Below are positions 35,523 through 43,741 of a stretch of DNA of 64,000 bases, one piece after another (position 1 is the stretch's first letter; each line of letters opens with the position of its first letter). The DNA is taken from assembly GCA_002205125.1 (NCBI GenBank), contig NIOE01000018.1, forward strand, positions 83,576-147,575, written 5' to 3'. Below the pieces are notes generated by a model. The model was not told the DNA's origin. It made no database searches and saw only the letters and a list, made by a program, of their open reading frames with translations. The position numbers and the translations under genes are program-made. This DNA is from Roseateles noduli. Lineage in GTDB: Bacteria > Pseudomonadota > Gammaproteobacteria > Burkholderiales > Burkholderiaceae_C.

Positions 35523-36344
35523 ATGCGTCCCCAACAACCACCCGTCGCCCTCGTCACCGGCGCTTCCTCCGGCATGGGCAAGGACTTCGCCCTGCGCCTG
35601 ATCGCGGAGGGCTACCTGGTCTACGCCACCGCCCGCCGGTTCGACCGCCTTGAAGCGGTCCGCGCGGCCGGCGGCCGGACGCTGACCATGGACGTGACCG
35701 TCGACGACTCGATGTCGTCCGCAGTCGAACGGATCCTCGCGGAGCAGGGCCGCATCGACGTCCTCATCAACAACGCCGGCTACGGCCAGTACGGCGCGCT
35801 CGAAGACGTGCCGCTGGCCGAAGGCCGCCGGCAGATGGAGACCAACCTGTTCGGCGCGGCGCGGCTGGTCCAGCTCTGCCTGCCGGCGATGCGCGCGCAG
35901 GGCCGTGGGAAGATCATCAACATCTCGTCGATAGGCGGCAAGCTCGCCTCACCGATGGGCGGCTGGTACCACGCCTCGAAGTTCGCGCTCGAAGGCTACT
36001 CCGACGCGCTGCGCAACGAGGTGGCACAGTTCGGCATCGACGTCGTCGTCATCCAGCCCGGCGGTGTCGCCTCGGAATGGGCCGGCATCGCTTCGGAAGA
36101 AGCGCTGCGGCACTCCGGCACCGGCGCCTATGCCGGGCTGGCCAACAAGTTCAACGACCTGCAGAAGCAGATCACCAACAACCCCGGACCCAAGGTGATC
36201 AGCGATCTGGTGATCAAGGCGCTCAAGGCGAAACGCCCGAAGGCGCGATACCACGGCGGCTTCCTCGCCGCACCGATGCTCTTGCTGCGCTATGTCCTGT
36301 CCGACCGGCTCTTCGACCGCATGATCAGGATGGCAATGCGATGA
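35523..36344 (+). CDS. Short-chain dehydrogenase/reductase
   Basis: The 273-residue SDR has 'VTGASSGMGKDFA' near residue 11, 'NNAGYG', Ser in 'NISSIGG' and 'YHASKFALEGYSDALR' with Tyr/Lys. The last phrase is typical of the subgroup acting on retinol- or steroid-like substrates, though the true substrate is unknown. The ATG at 35523 is chosen over 35421 because the family starts just before the cofactor motif. Its stop lies in the first unit of a 14-bp tandem repeat that leads to the AraC gene. Confidence 0.85.
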   Translation: MRPQQPPVALVTGASSGMGKDFALRLIAEGYLVYATARRFDRLEAVRAAGGRTLTMDVTVDDSMSSAVERILAEQGRIDVLINNAGYGQYGALEDVPLAEGRRQMETNLFGAARLVQLCLPAMRAQGRGKIINISSIGGKLASPMGGWYHASKFALEGYSDALRNEVAQFGIDVVVIQPGGVASEWAGIASEEALRHSGTGAYAGLANKFNDLQKQITNNPGPKVISDLVIKALKAKRPKARYHGGFLAAPMLLLRYVLSDRLFDRMIRMAMR

Positions 36345-36401
36345 GAGAAATCCGATGAGGAAGACGCGATGAGGCAGGTGCGATGAGGCAGGTGCGATGA
36401 G
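36338..36401 (+). repeat. Five-unit 14-bp tandem repeat spanning the SDR stop and AraC start
   Basis: Units start at 36338, 36352, 36366, 36380 and 36394. Units 3 and 4 are identical (GCGATGAGGCAGGT); the others share the GCGATGAG or CCGATGAG core. The SDR stop codon lies in unit 1 and the AraC-type ATG in unit 5. Every unit has an ATG with an overlapping TGA (ATGA). Confidence 0.85.
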
Positions 36402-37398
36402 AGCGACCCACATCCCGATGGTGGCGTCCGTGTCGGCGCGGCTGGCGGCGCTCGGCCTCGACGTGGACGTCGTCGCCGCGCGGGCGGGCATTCCGGCGGG
36501 ATTCAACCGGCGGCCGGGCACCAGCCTGGACACACGGCAGTTCTTCGCCTTCTGGCACGCGGTCGCGGCGCTGTCGGGCGACCCGCTCATCGGATTGAAG
36601 ATCGGCGGCGAGGTCGGTCCCTCGCAGCTGGAGGCCGTCTCGGTGGCGGCGCTGCACTCGGCGACCTTCGGCGACGCGCTGGCCAGGCTGGCGCGCTACA
36701 AGGGCCTGTGCTGTCCTGAAGAAGTGCGCGTCGAGCGCGATGGCGAGGGCGATCTGGCTCGCCTGAGCTTCCACTGGATCCTGGCGAAGGAGCCCTGCCC
36801 TCAGATCATCAGCGATGCGGCCTTCGCGGCGGCGCACGCGCTGGCGCGCGTGGGCACCGGCCGGACGGTCGTGCCACGCCGTTTGGAACTCGTCAGAGCG
36901 CCTCCAGACACGGCAGCCTACGCGACGTACTTCGGTTGCGAGGTGCGCACCGGCTGCGTCGGCGACGCGCTGGTCTATGACGCGGCGGCGCTGGAGCTCC
37001 CCTTCGTCACGCGCAACGAGGACCTGCTCGCGGTGCTCGTGCCGGCGCTCGACGCGCAGCTCGACGCGATGGGCGAGCCCGACATCGAGGCGCAGGCCCG
37101 CTCGGTGCTGATGAAGATGATGCGAGGCGACCGTCCCACCATCGACACCCTCGCGCGGGAGCTCAACATGAGCGCCCGCTCGCTGCAGCGTCGGCTCGGC
37201 GAGGCCGGCACCAGCTACCAGACGGTGCTGGATCACGTCCGCCTCGAAACCGCGCGACGCCTGCTCGCGGACACCGCGTTCACGCCCGGCGAGATCGCTT
37301 TCTTCCTCGGCTTCGAAGAGGCCAATTCGTTCCAGCGCGCGTTCCGGCGGTGGGAGGGAAGGACGCCGGCGCAGTGGCGGGAGCAGTTGGGCGCCTGA
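36397..37398 (+). CDS. AraC family transcriptional regulator
   Basis: The 333-residue protein has an N-terminal ligand/oligomerisation domain of the OruR/ArgR-like arabinose_bd type ('FFAFWHAVAALSGDPLIGL') and a C-terminal AraC double helix-turn-helix (about 240-330; 'LNMSARSLQRRLGEAGTSYQTVLD', in part, then 'FLGFEEANSFQRAFRRWEG'). It lies downstream of the SDR gene, linked by a 14-bp repeat array whose last unit carries its start codon, so translation is probably coupled to the SDR gene. Confidence 0.87.
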   Translation: MRATHIPMVASVSARLAALGLDVDVVAARAGIPAGFNRRPGTSLDTRQFFAFWHAVAALSGDPLIGLKIGGEVGPSQLEAVSVAALHSATFGDALARLARYKGLCCPEEVRVERDGEGDLARLSFHWILAKEPCPQIISDAAFAAAHALARVGTGRTVVPRRLELVRAPPDTAAYATYFGCEVRTGCVGDALVYDAAALELPFVTRNEDLLAVLVPALDAQLDAMGEPDIEAQARSVLMKMMRGDRPTIDTLARELNMSARSLQRRLGEAGTSYQTVLDHVRLETARRLLADTAFTPGEIAFFLGFEEANSFQRAFRRWEGRTPAQWREQLGA

Positions 37399-37447
37399 CG
37401 AGGTCGATCCTTCGGACCTCGACCCTGTCCGCGACAAGGTTTCCATC

Positions 37448-37468
37448 ATGCAACTAATAATGTTGCAT
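37448..37468. promoter_or_regulatory. Inverted repeat over the start codon of the Rrf2 gene
   Basis: ATGCAAC-TAATAAT-GTTGCAT is a perfect 7-7-7 inverted repeat. Its right end overlaps the ATG of the Rrf2-type regulator gene at 37467. The position fits an autoregulatory operator bound by the regulator itself. Confidence 0.6.
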
Positions 37469-37937
37469 GAAATCCAACAGCCAGCTGTCCGACGTCCTCC
37501 ACGTGCTGCTGCACATGGCCGAGGGCGACGGGCCGTCGACGTCCGAGGCACTCGCCGCCGCAATGCAGACCCACCCCGTCGTGCTGCGCCGCCTGATGGG
37601 CGGCCTGCGCGAGGCGGGTTTCGTCGCCTCCGCGAAGGGCCACGGCGGCGGCTGGGTGCTGTCCTGTCCGCTGGAGCGCATCACCCTGCGCGACGTGCAT
37701 GAGGCGCTCGGCGGTCCGTCGCTGGTGTCCCTCGGCTTCCGCGAGGAACACCCGGAGTGCCTCGTCGCCCGCGCCGTCAACGACGCGCTCGGCACCGCCG
37801 TGCAGGAAGCCGAGGCCCTCCTGCTGAAGCGGCTGGGCGCGGTGACCCTCGCCACGCTGTCCCGCGACTTCCACCAGCGCATGGTCGAACTCGGCCACGC
37901 GCCCCACCGCCTTGAGGAGCATCACCATGAAGATTGA
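37467..37937 (+). CDS. Rrf2 family transcriptional regulator
   Basis: This 156-residue winged-helix protein has the Rrf2 pattern 'SDVLHVLLHMAEG', 'HPVVLRRLMGGLREAGFV' and 'GHGGGW'. The usual three Cys of iron-sulfur Rrf2 members (IscR, NsrR) are absent; only one Cys is seen (near residue 95, 'HPECLVARAV'), placing it with the single-Cys redox sensors of the YwnA/CymR-like type. It is co-transcribed with a thioredoxin-reductase-like gene that overlaps its end, a frequent pairing. Confidence 0.87.
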   Translation: MKSNSQLSDVLHVLLHMAEGDGPSTSEALAAAMQTHPVVLRRLMGGLREAGFVASAKGHGGGWVLSCPLERITLRDVHEALGGPSLVSLGFREEHPECLVARAVNDALGTAVQEAEALLLKRLGAVTLATLSRDFHQRMVELGHAPHRLEEHHHED

Positions 37938-38820
37938 TTTCGCCGTCATCGGCGGCAGCTACGCCGGCATGGCCGCCGCGCTTCAACTGGCGCGGGCGCG
38001 CCGGCAGGTGCTCGTCGTCGACGCGGGACAGCGACGCAACCAGTGCGTCGACGATCACGACGGCCAGGCGCACGGTTTCCTGACGCAGGACGGCCGCGCG
38101 CCCGGCGCGATCGCCGAGGAAGCTCGTCGTCAGTTGCGGCTCTATCCGACCGTGCAGTGGATGTCCGGGCTCGCCGACGACGGCCGCGTGGCGCCGGATG
38201 GCCGGATCGAATTCCGCGTCGGCGACGTCGCCGTCAGCGCCGGCCGAGTGATCCTCGCCACCGGCGTGCGCGACGAGCTGCCTCCCGTGCCCGGACTCGC
38301 CGAGCGCTGGGGGCGCAGCGTCTTCCATTGCCCCTACTGCCACGGCTACGAGCTGGACCAGGGTCGGATCGGGATCGTCGCCGCGTCCCCGCTGGCGCAG
38401 CACCACGCGATGATGCTGCCGGACTGGGGCGTGCCCACGCTGTTCCTGAACGGCAACTACGAGCCCAGCGCCGACGACCTCGACGAGTTCGCCCGCCGCG
38501 GCACGCGCGTCGAGCCGACGCCGATCGTCCGCATCGACGGCTTCGCCGATGTGGTGCTGCGGGACGGCCGGACGCTGACGATGGACGGCCTCTTCACCCA
38601 GCCGCGCACGACACCGTCGAGCACGATCGCCGCGCAGCTCGGCTGCGCGATGGACGACGGTCCGATGGGCCCGTTCATCAAGGTCGGCCCGATGCAGGAC
38701 ACCAGCGTGCCCAACGTCTTCGCCTGCGGCGACGCCGCCCGCGCGGCCGGCAGCGTCACGCTCGCCGTGTCCGACGGCGCGATGGCCGGCTTCGGCGCGC
38801 ACCGCTCGACGATGTTCTGA
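37927..38820 (+). CDS. Thioredoxin-reductase-like FAD/NAD(P) oxidoreductase
   Basis: The 297-residue flavoprotein has the FAD site 'VIGGSYAGMAAALQLARARR' (starting near residue 8) and a C-terminal 'NVFACGDAAR'. The redox pair Cys135-Pro-Tyr-Cys138 in 'HCPYCHGYE' is at the thioredoxin-reductase position. The NAD(P) GxGxxA motif is poorly kept ('GIVAASPLAQHHA'), so it may be an unusual reductase of the YumC/HcbA type. The gene overlaps the Rrf2 stop by 11 bp. A strong hairpin follows. Confidence 0.85.
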   Translation: MKIDFAVIGGSYAGMAAALQLARARRQVLVVDAGQRRNQCVDDHDGQAHGFLTQDGRAPGAIAEEARRQLRLYPTVQWMSGLADDGRVAPDGRIEFRVGDVAVSAGRVILATGVRDELPPVPGLAERWGRSVFHCPYCHGYELDQGRIGIVAASPLAQHHAMMLPDWGVPTLFLNGNYEPSADDLDEFARRGTRVEPTPIVRIDGFADVVLRDGRTLTMDGLFTQPRTTPSSTIAAQLGCAMDDGPMGPFIKVGPMQDTSVPNVFACGDAARAAGSVTLAVSDGAMAGFGAHRSTMF

Positions 38821-38823
38821 AAC

Positions 38824-38851
38824 GACGAGGGCCCCTCCCGGGGCCCTCGTC
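38824..38851. terminator. Bidirectional hairpin terminator
   Basis: A perfect 12-bp stem (GACGAGGGCCCC / GGGGCCCTCGTC) with a 4-nt loop lies between two convergent genes. No T-run follows, but the stem is strong and placed 3 bp after the oxidoreductase stop. Confidence 0.65.
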
Positions 38852-38906
38852 ACTCATTCGCGATCCATCGCGCTCAGCAGGCGCTCAACAGGCGCTCAAC
38901 TGTCGC

Positions 38907-39971
38907 TCAAGGCAACCGGAGTCGCTCGCCTTCGCGCGCTTCACGCATCTGTTCCCTGCCGCGGCCCAGCGTGAAGTACACGCGCAGCGTCTTCTCATCG
39001 CCGTAGGCCGGGTCGCGACCCGCCAGGTCATTGTCGACGCGGACGTCCAGCACGCCGCCACGGCTGATGTTGCGCAGGCGGTCCGTCACGTCGACGAAGC
39101 GTCCGCCGGCGCCGTAGGTCGCGCGCACGATGTTCAGCCGCTGGTCCAGTGCGGGACCCTGACCTCCGGGGTTGTAGCCGCCCGGGTTGGTCGGGCTGCC
39201 CGGACGGCCGTCCCAGCCGCCGTTCCAGCCGCCCTGGCCCCAGTCGCCGCGGCCCCAGCCGGTGAACTGGCCGCCGTCGATCCACGAGCCTTCCCGGTAG
39301 TCGAAGGTCCGCACCTGGCCGCTGCGGTCGCGGGCGTAGATGCGCAGCGTCTTCGTGCGGCCCACCGCCGGGTCGTCGCGGAACAGGTCGTTGGTGACGC
39401 GCACCTTGGCGTCGCGACGCGCCAGCTCGCGCAGGCGGCCGGTCACGTCGATGCTGCCCTCCGCCGCGCCGTAGCGCGCGCCCAGGATCGCGTACGCGCC
39501 GTCGTCACGACCGCCGCCGCCTTCCCAGTTGCCGCCGCCGCCCTGGCCCCAGTCGCCGCCGCGCCAGCCGGTGAAGTCGTTGCCGTCGATGACGCTGCCC
39601 TCGCGGAATTCGAAGGTGCGGTTGTCGCCGTTGCGGTTGCGCGCGTAGATGCGCAGCGTCTTCGTCTGGCCGTAGGCCGGATCGTTGCCGAACAGCTCGT
39701 TGGTCACACGGACCCGGTCGTCGCGCCGCGCCAGTTCCCGCAGTGTGCCGGTCACGTCCATGTTGCGCTGCGACGTGCCGTAGCGCGCGTTCAGGATCTG
39801 CCACTGGCCGTCGTCGCGCGCCGCCCAGGCCGAGGTGCCCGTCAGCATCGCCACCAGCAGCATCAGCGTCGCCAGCACCGCCTGGGCCACCCGCGCGATC
39901 GCGCGGAGCGGCCGCGGGGCCGTCGTCGTTCCAGTCATCGCAGTCATTGCAGTCATTGCAGTCATCGTCAT
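38907..39971 (-). CDS. Secreted protein with three DUF3395-like repeats
   Basis: The 354-residue protein has an N-terminal signal peptide (about residues 20-50, 'AVLATLMLLVAMLTGTSAWA' cleaving before 'ARDDG') and then three copies of one domain at about 57-127, 155-225 and 275-350. Each copy has 'ARYG..ATYGA-type' start, 'DVTxxLR', a 'RVxNDL' strand, 'DPAxGxxKTLRIY' and a final 'REG'. This matches the DUF3395 domain best known at the C-terminus of DNAJC11. The linkers are Gly/Asp/Trp-rich. It probably works in the periplasm or outside. The ATG at 39971 has GGAGG 8 nt upstream and leads into a repeat of in-frame ATGs. Confidence 0.8.
   Translation of the reverse strand: MTMTAMTAMTAMTGTTTAPRPLRAIARVAQAVLATLMLLVAMLTGTSAWAARDDGQWQILNARYGTSQRNMDVTGTLRELARRDDRVRVTNELFGNDPAYGQTKTLRIYARNRNGDNRTFEFREGSVIDGNDFTGWRGGDWGQGGGGNWEGGGGRDDGAYAILGARYGAAEGSIDVTGRLRELARRDAKVRVTNDLFRDDPAVGRTKTLRIYARDRSGQVRTFDYREGSWIDGGQFTGWGRGDWGQGGWNGGWDGRPGSPTNPGGYNPGGQGPALDQRLNIVRATYGAGGRFVDVTDRLRNISRGGVLDVRVDNDLAGRDPAYGDEKTLRVYFTLGRGREQMREAREGERLRLP
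39932..39967 (-). repeat. Four 9-bp tandem units with in-frame ATG codons
   Basis: The unit CAGTCATYG repeats four times. On the coding strand each unit contains an ATG in the same frame, so the N-terminus reads Met-Thr-Ala repeated. Gain or loss of a unit would keep the frame and change only the length before the signal peptide. Confidence 0.9.
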
Positions 39972-40117
39972 TCGCGGTACCTCCTGGTGCTTTCCTGTTG
40001 TTCGGAGTTGTTCTTCAGCCTTCGTTCCCCGAGGTCACGACCTCGTCCCGGGAAGGGGCAGCATGTTGCATCAACGACATGACGTGTCCGGCGGTGCACG
40101 CACACTTCTTAGAGGTG

Positions 40118-40717
40118 TTACGAACGGTCACCACCCTCCGCTGCCGTCTCGCCATCGCCAGCCGCCGTCGCATCGACCGCCGGGGCGTACATCACATCCG
40201 AGCGCAGCACGTACTTGGTCCCCGCAGTCACGGGCGCGCCCTCATGCCAGGTGTCATGGATGAAGAGCAGCGCGCTGCCGGTCTCCGGCGTCACGGCGAA
40301 CTCCCGGAAGCCGGTGTCGCCGCCCTCGAAGCCGTCGTTGAGGTAGACCAGGAAGGTCAGGCGACTGACGCGACCGTCCTCGCGCCACGGTCCGTCCTTG
40401 TGCATCCTGAAGCGCTGCCCCGGCGAATACCTGTAGAAGCGCAGATCGCGCGGCAGGCCCACCGCGCGCTCCCCGTCGAGCGCCGGCAGCGGCAGCTCGC
40501 GCAGCCGCTCCCAGAGACGGGCGACCCAGGCGGCATCCGCCACCATCGTCCGCTCGTTGTTGCGGATGCCGGTCAGCAGCTTGGGGCCGGCGTCCATCCG
40601 CACGGTGGCCGCGTCGAAGCCGCTGCGCTCCGCCAGCGCCATCACCTCCGCGCACTCTTCCCGAGACAGGAATCCGGGCACGGTGAACACCCGGTCGTCA
40701 TGGATCTGGACTTGCAT
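40118..40717 (-). CDS. 2OG-Fe(II) oxygenase, prolyl 4-hydroxylase-like
   Basis: The 199-residue protein has the double-stranded beta-helix iron site His106-x-Asp108 ('RMHKDGPW'), distal His158 ('DTWHEG') and the 2-oxoglutarate-binding basic residue in 'KYVLRSDVMY' (Lys168 or Arg172). The length and 'LTFLVYLNDGFEGGDTGF' are typical of bacterial prolyl 4-hydroxylase-like enzymes; the target is not known. It is divergent from urtA, sharing a 130-bp intergenic region. Confidence 0.83.
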   Translation of the reverse strand: MQVQIHDDRVFTVPGFLSREECAEVMALAERSGFDAATVRMDAGPKLLTGIRNNERTMVADAAWVARLWERLRELPLPALDGERAVGLPRDLRFYRYSPGQRFRMHKDGPWREDGRVSRLTFLVYLNDGFEGGDTGFREFAVTPETGSALLFIHDTWHEGAPVTAGTKYVLRSDVMYAPAVDATAAGDGETAAEGGDRS

Positions 40718-40797
40718 GACCGGCCATTCTCACCGCATGTACGCCATGTGCCGTATATGCCCCGCGTCCCCGCCTTCCTAGCATCCGGTCACTTCCT

Positions 40798-40827
40798 GAA
40801 GTCCTGCGAAGTCCGTCGAAGTCTTCC
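40798..40827 (+). promoter_or_regulatory. Three 10-bp direct repeats in the urtA leader
   Basis: Units GAAGTCCTGC, GAAGTCCGTC and GAAGTCTTCC lie head to tail, each one helical turn of DNA apart, 20 bp before the urtA start. Regular helical phasing suggests binding by a regulator protein on one face of DNA. Confidence 0.5.
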
Positions 40828-40847
40828 TTCATCCACCGGAGCTCCCC

Positions 40848-42143
40848 ATGTCCTCGCACCCGAAATCCTCCCGCCCGCAGCGCCGCTTTGCGCTCAAGAC
40901 GCTGGCCGTCGCCGGCGCGCTGACCGGCCTGAACCTCGCCGCCCTGCCCGCCTTCGCCGCCGACACCATCAAGGTCGGCGTGCTGCACAGCCTGTCGGGC
41001 ACCATGGCGATCTCGGAGACGGTGCTCAAGGACACCGTCCTGATGGCCATCGACGAGATCAACGCCAAGGGCGGCGTGCTGGGCAAGAAGCTCGAACCGG
41101 TGATCGTCGACCCGGCCTCCAACTGGCCGCTGTTCGCGGAGAAGACCCGCCAGCTGCTGACCCAGGACAAGGTCGCGGTGATCTTCGGCTGCTGGACTTC
41201 GGTGTCGCGCAAGTCGGTGCTGCCGGTGGTCGAGGAACTCAACGGCCTGCTCTTCTACCCCGTCCAGTACGAGGGCGAGGAACTCAGCAAGAACGTCTTC
41301 TACACCGGCGCCGCGCCCAACCAGCAGGCGATCCCCGCGGTCGACTACCTGATGAGCAAGGACGGCGGTGGCGCCAAGCGCTGGGTGCTGCTGGGCACCG
41401 ACTACGTCTACCCCCGCACCACCAACAAGATCCTGCGCGCCTACCTGAAGAGCAAGGGCGTGAAGGACTCGGACATCGACGAGAAGTACACCCCGTTCGG
41501 CCACAGCGACTACCAGACCATCGTCGCCGACATCAAGAAGTTCTCGGCCGGCGGCAAGACGGCGGTCGTGTCGACGATCAACGGCGACTCCAACGTGCCG
41601 TTCTACAAGGAGCTGGGCAACGCCGGGCTGAAGGCCAAGGACGTGCCGGTGGTGGCGTTCTCCGTCGGCGAGGAAGAGCTGCGCGGCGTCGATACCAAGC
41701 CGCTGGTCGGCCATCTGGCGGCGTGGAACTACTTCATGTCGATCAAGAATCCGACCAACGACGCCTTCATCAAGAAGTGGTCGACGTATGCGAAGGCGAA
41801 GAACCTGCCGGGTCACAAGGACAAGCCGCTGACCAACGATCCGATGGAGGCCACCTACATCGGCATCAACATGTGGAAGCAGGCGGTGGAGAAGGCCAAG
41901 TCGACCGACACCGACAAGGTGATCGCGGCGATGGCCGGTCAGACCTTCAGCGCGCCGTCGGGCATCACGTCCAAGATGGACGAGAAGAACCACCACCTGC
42001 ACAAGTCGGTGTTCATCGGCGAGATCCGCGCGGACGGGCAGTTCAACGTGGTGTGGAAGACCCCCGCCCCGGTCAAGGCCAAGCCGTGGAGCCCGTATAT
42101 CGCCGGGAATGAAGGCAAGCCTGACGAGCCGGCGAAGAAGTGA
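40848..42143 (+). CDS. urtA: Urea ABC transporter, substrate-binding protein
   Basis: The 431-residue receptor has a twin-Arg-like leader 'RRFALKTLAVAGALTG' and cleavage near 'AFAA'. The mature part starts 'DTIKVGVLHSLSGTMAISE', and the ligand-pocket phrases 'GCWTSVSRKSVLPV' and 'LFYPVQYEGEE' are diagnostic for urea/short-chain amide receptors. It feeds UrtBC. First gene of urtABCDE; the next gene overlaps by 1 nt. Confidence 0.95.
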   Translation: MSSHPKSSRPQRRFALKTLAVAGALTGLNLAALPAFAADTIKVGVLHSLSGTMAISETVLKDTVLMAIDEINAKGGVLGKKLEPVIVDPASNWPLFAEKTRQLLTQDKVAVIFGCWTSVSRKSVLPVVEELNGLLFYPVQYEGEELSKNVFYTGAAPNQQAIPAVDYLMSKDGGGAKRWVLLGTDYVYPRTTNKILRAYLKSKGVKDSDIDEKYTPFGHSDYQTIVADIKKFSAGGKTAVVSTINGDSNVPFYKELGNAGLKAKDVPVVAFSVGEEELRGVDTKPLVGHLAAWNYFMSIKNPTNDAFIKKWSTYAKAKNLPGHKDKPLTNDPMEATYIGINMWKQAVEKAKSTDTDKVIAAMAGQTFSAPSGITSKMDEKNHHLHKSVFIGEIRADGQFNVVWKTPAPVKAKPWSPYIAGNEGKPDEPAKK

Positions 42144-43741
42144 TGCGGCGCGCCCTGCTCCTCGGATGGACCCTGGCGCTGTGCGGCCTCGCGCCCCTCG
42201 CGCAGGCGCTCACGCAGCCGCAGGCGCTGTCCGTCGCGCAGGGCGAGACCGATGACCGCATCGCCGCGATCGGCAAGCTCGTCGCGGCGCCGGACGAGCG
42301 CACGGCCGTGCTGCTGCAGGCGCTGGCCGACGAACGCGTGAAGCTCGGTCCCGATCGGCGCGTGCTGATCTCCACCGACGCCGGCGTCGTCGACGCCGCC
42401 ACCGGCGCGGCGGTGACGCTGTCGCCGGACGCCCAGTCCTCGCTCGAGGACGTGATGCTCAACAACCGCCTGCGCGGCGAACTCGACGGCGCGCTCGCCG
42501 CGCTCCATCTGTCGAGCGCCGACAAGGCCGAACGCCTCGCCGCCGCGAAGGCGCTGATGGAGGCCGGCGGCGACGACGCCCGCGTCGCGCTGCTGGAGAC
42601 CGCGATCGCGAAGGAGCAGGACGCGACCGTCCTGGACGCGCTGAAGCTCGCCCGCGCCGCCGCGCTCGCCGCGAGCCCGGACGCGGCCAAGCGCCTGGCC
42701 GCCGCGAAGCTGCTCGGCGAATCGCACAGCCCCGAGACGCGGCTGCTGCTCAACCAACGCCTGTCCGACGAACAGGACCCCGAGGTCAAACGCGCGCTTC
42801 AGCGCTCGCTGCGCGCCGTCGAAGACACCCTCGCCTGGGGCGAGCGCCTGGGCGCGCTCTTCACCGGCATCAGCCTGGCCAGCATCCTGCTGCTGGTCGC
42901 GCTGGGTCTGGCCATCACCTACGGCCTGATGGGCGTCATCAACATGGCGCACGGCGAGCTGATGATGATCGGCGCCTACGCGACCTACCTCGTCCAGGTC
43001 GCCTTCCGCCAGTGGCTGCCCGGCTGGTTCGACGCCTACCTGATCGTCGCGATGCCGGCCGCCTTCCTCGCCTCCGCGCTGGTCGGCGCGGCGCTGGAGC
43101 GCACCGTCATCCGCTGGCTCTACGGCCGGCCGCTGGAGACGCTGCTCGCCACCTGGGGCCTGAGCCTCGTGCTGATGCAGGCGGTGCGCTCGCTCTTCGG
43201 CGCGCAGAACGTCGCGGTGGAAAGCCCGTCGTGGATGGGCGGCTCGCTCGCGCTCCTGCCAGGTCTCGCGCTGCCGGCGAACCGGCTCGTGATCATCGTG
43301 TTCGCACTCGTCGTGCTCGGCGGCATGTCGCTGCTGATCGCGCGCACGCGGCTGGGCCTGTTCGTCCGTGCCGTCACGCAGAACCGTCCGATCGCCTCCT
43401 GCATGGGCGTGCCCACCGCGCGCGTCGACACCTACGCCTTCGCGCTCGGTTCCGGACTCGCGGGCCTGGCCGGCTGCGCGCTCAGCCAGGTCGGCAACGT
43501 CGGCCCGGACCTCGGCCAGAGCTACATCGTCGACGCCTTCATGGTCGTCGTCCTCGGCGGCGTCGGACAGCTCGCCGGCACGGTGCTCGCGGCGCTCGGA
43601 CTGGGCCTGGCCAACAAGGCGCTCGAAGGCGTCGTCGGCGCGGTGCTCGCCAAGATCGCCGTGCTGCTCTTCATCATCGTCTTCATCCAGAAGCGGCCGC
43701 AGGGCCTGTTCGCGGTCAAGGGCCGCGCGCAGGAGTCCTGA
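42143..43741 (+). CDS. urtB: Urea ABC transporter, permease with extended N-terminal domain
   Basis: The 532-residue permease has a signal peptide and a ~200-residue periplasmic helical domain, then the LivH-type core with 'GLAITYGLMGVINMAHGELMMIGAY' (in part) and 'VNKPLE'-type loops. The extra N-terminal domain is normal for UrtB. It forms the translocation pore with UrtC. ATG at 42143 overlaps the urtA stop. Confidence 0.94.
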   Translation: MRRALLLGWTLALCGLAPLAQALTQPQALSVAQGETDDRIAAIGKLVAAPDERTAVLLQALADERVKLGPDRRVLISTDAGVVDAATGAAVTLSPDAQSSLEDVMLNNRLRGELDGALAALHLSSADKAERLAAAKALMEAGGDDARVALLETAIAKEQDATVLDALKLARAAALAASPDAAKRLAAAKLLGESHSPETRLLLNQRLSDEQDPEVKRALQRSLRAVEDTLAWGERLGALFTGISLASILLLVALGLAITYGLMGVINMAHGELMMIGAYATYLVQVAFRQWLPGWFDAYLIVAMPAAFLASALVGAALERTVIRWLYGRPLETLLATWGLSLVLMQAVRSLFGAQNVAVESPSWMGGSLALLPGLALPANRLVIIVFALVVLGGMSLLIARTRLGLFVRAVTQNRPIASCMGVPTARVDTYAFALGSGLAGLAGCALSQVGNVGPDLGQSYIVDAFMVVVLGGVGQLAGTVLAALGLGLANKALEGVVGAVLAKIAVLLFIIVFIQKRPQGLFAVKGRAQES

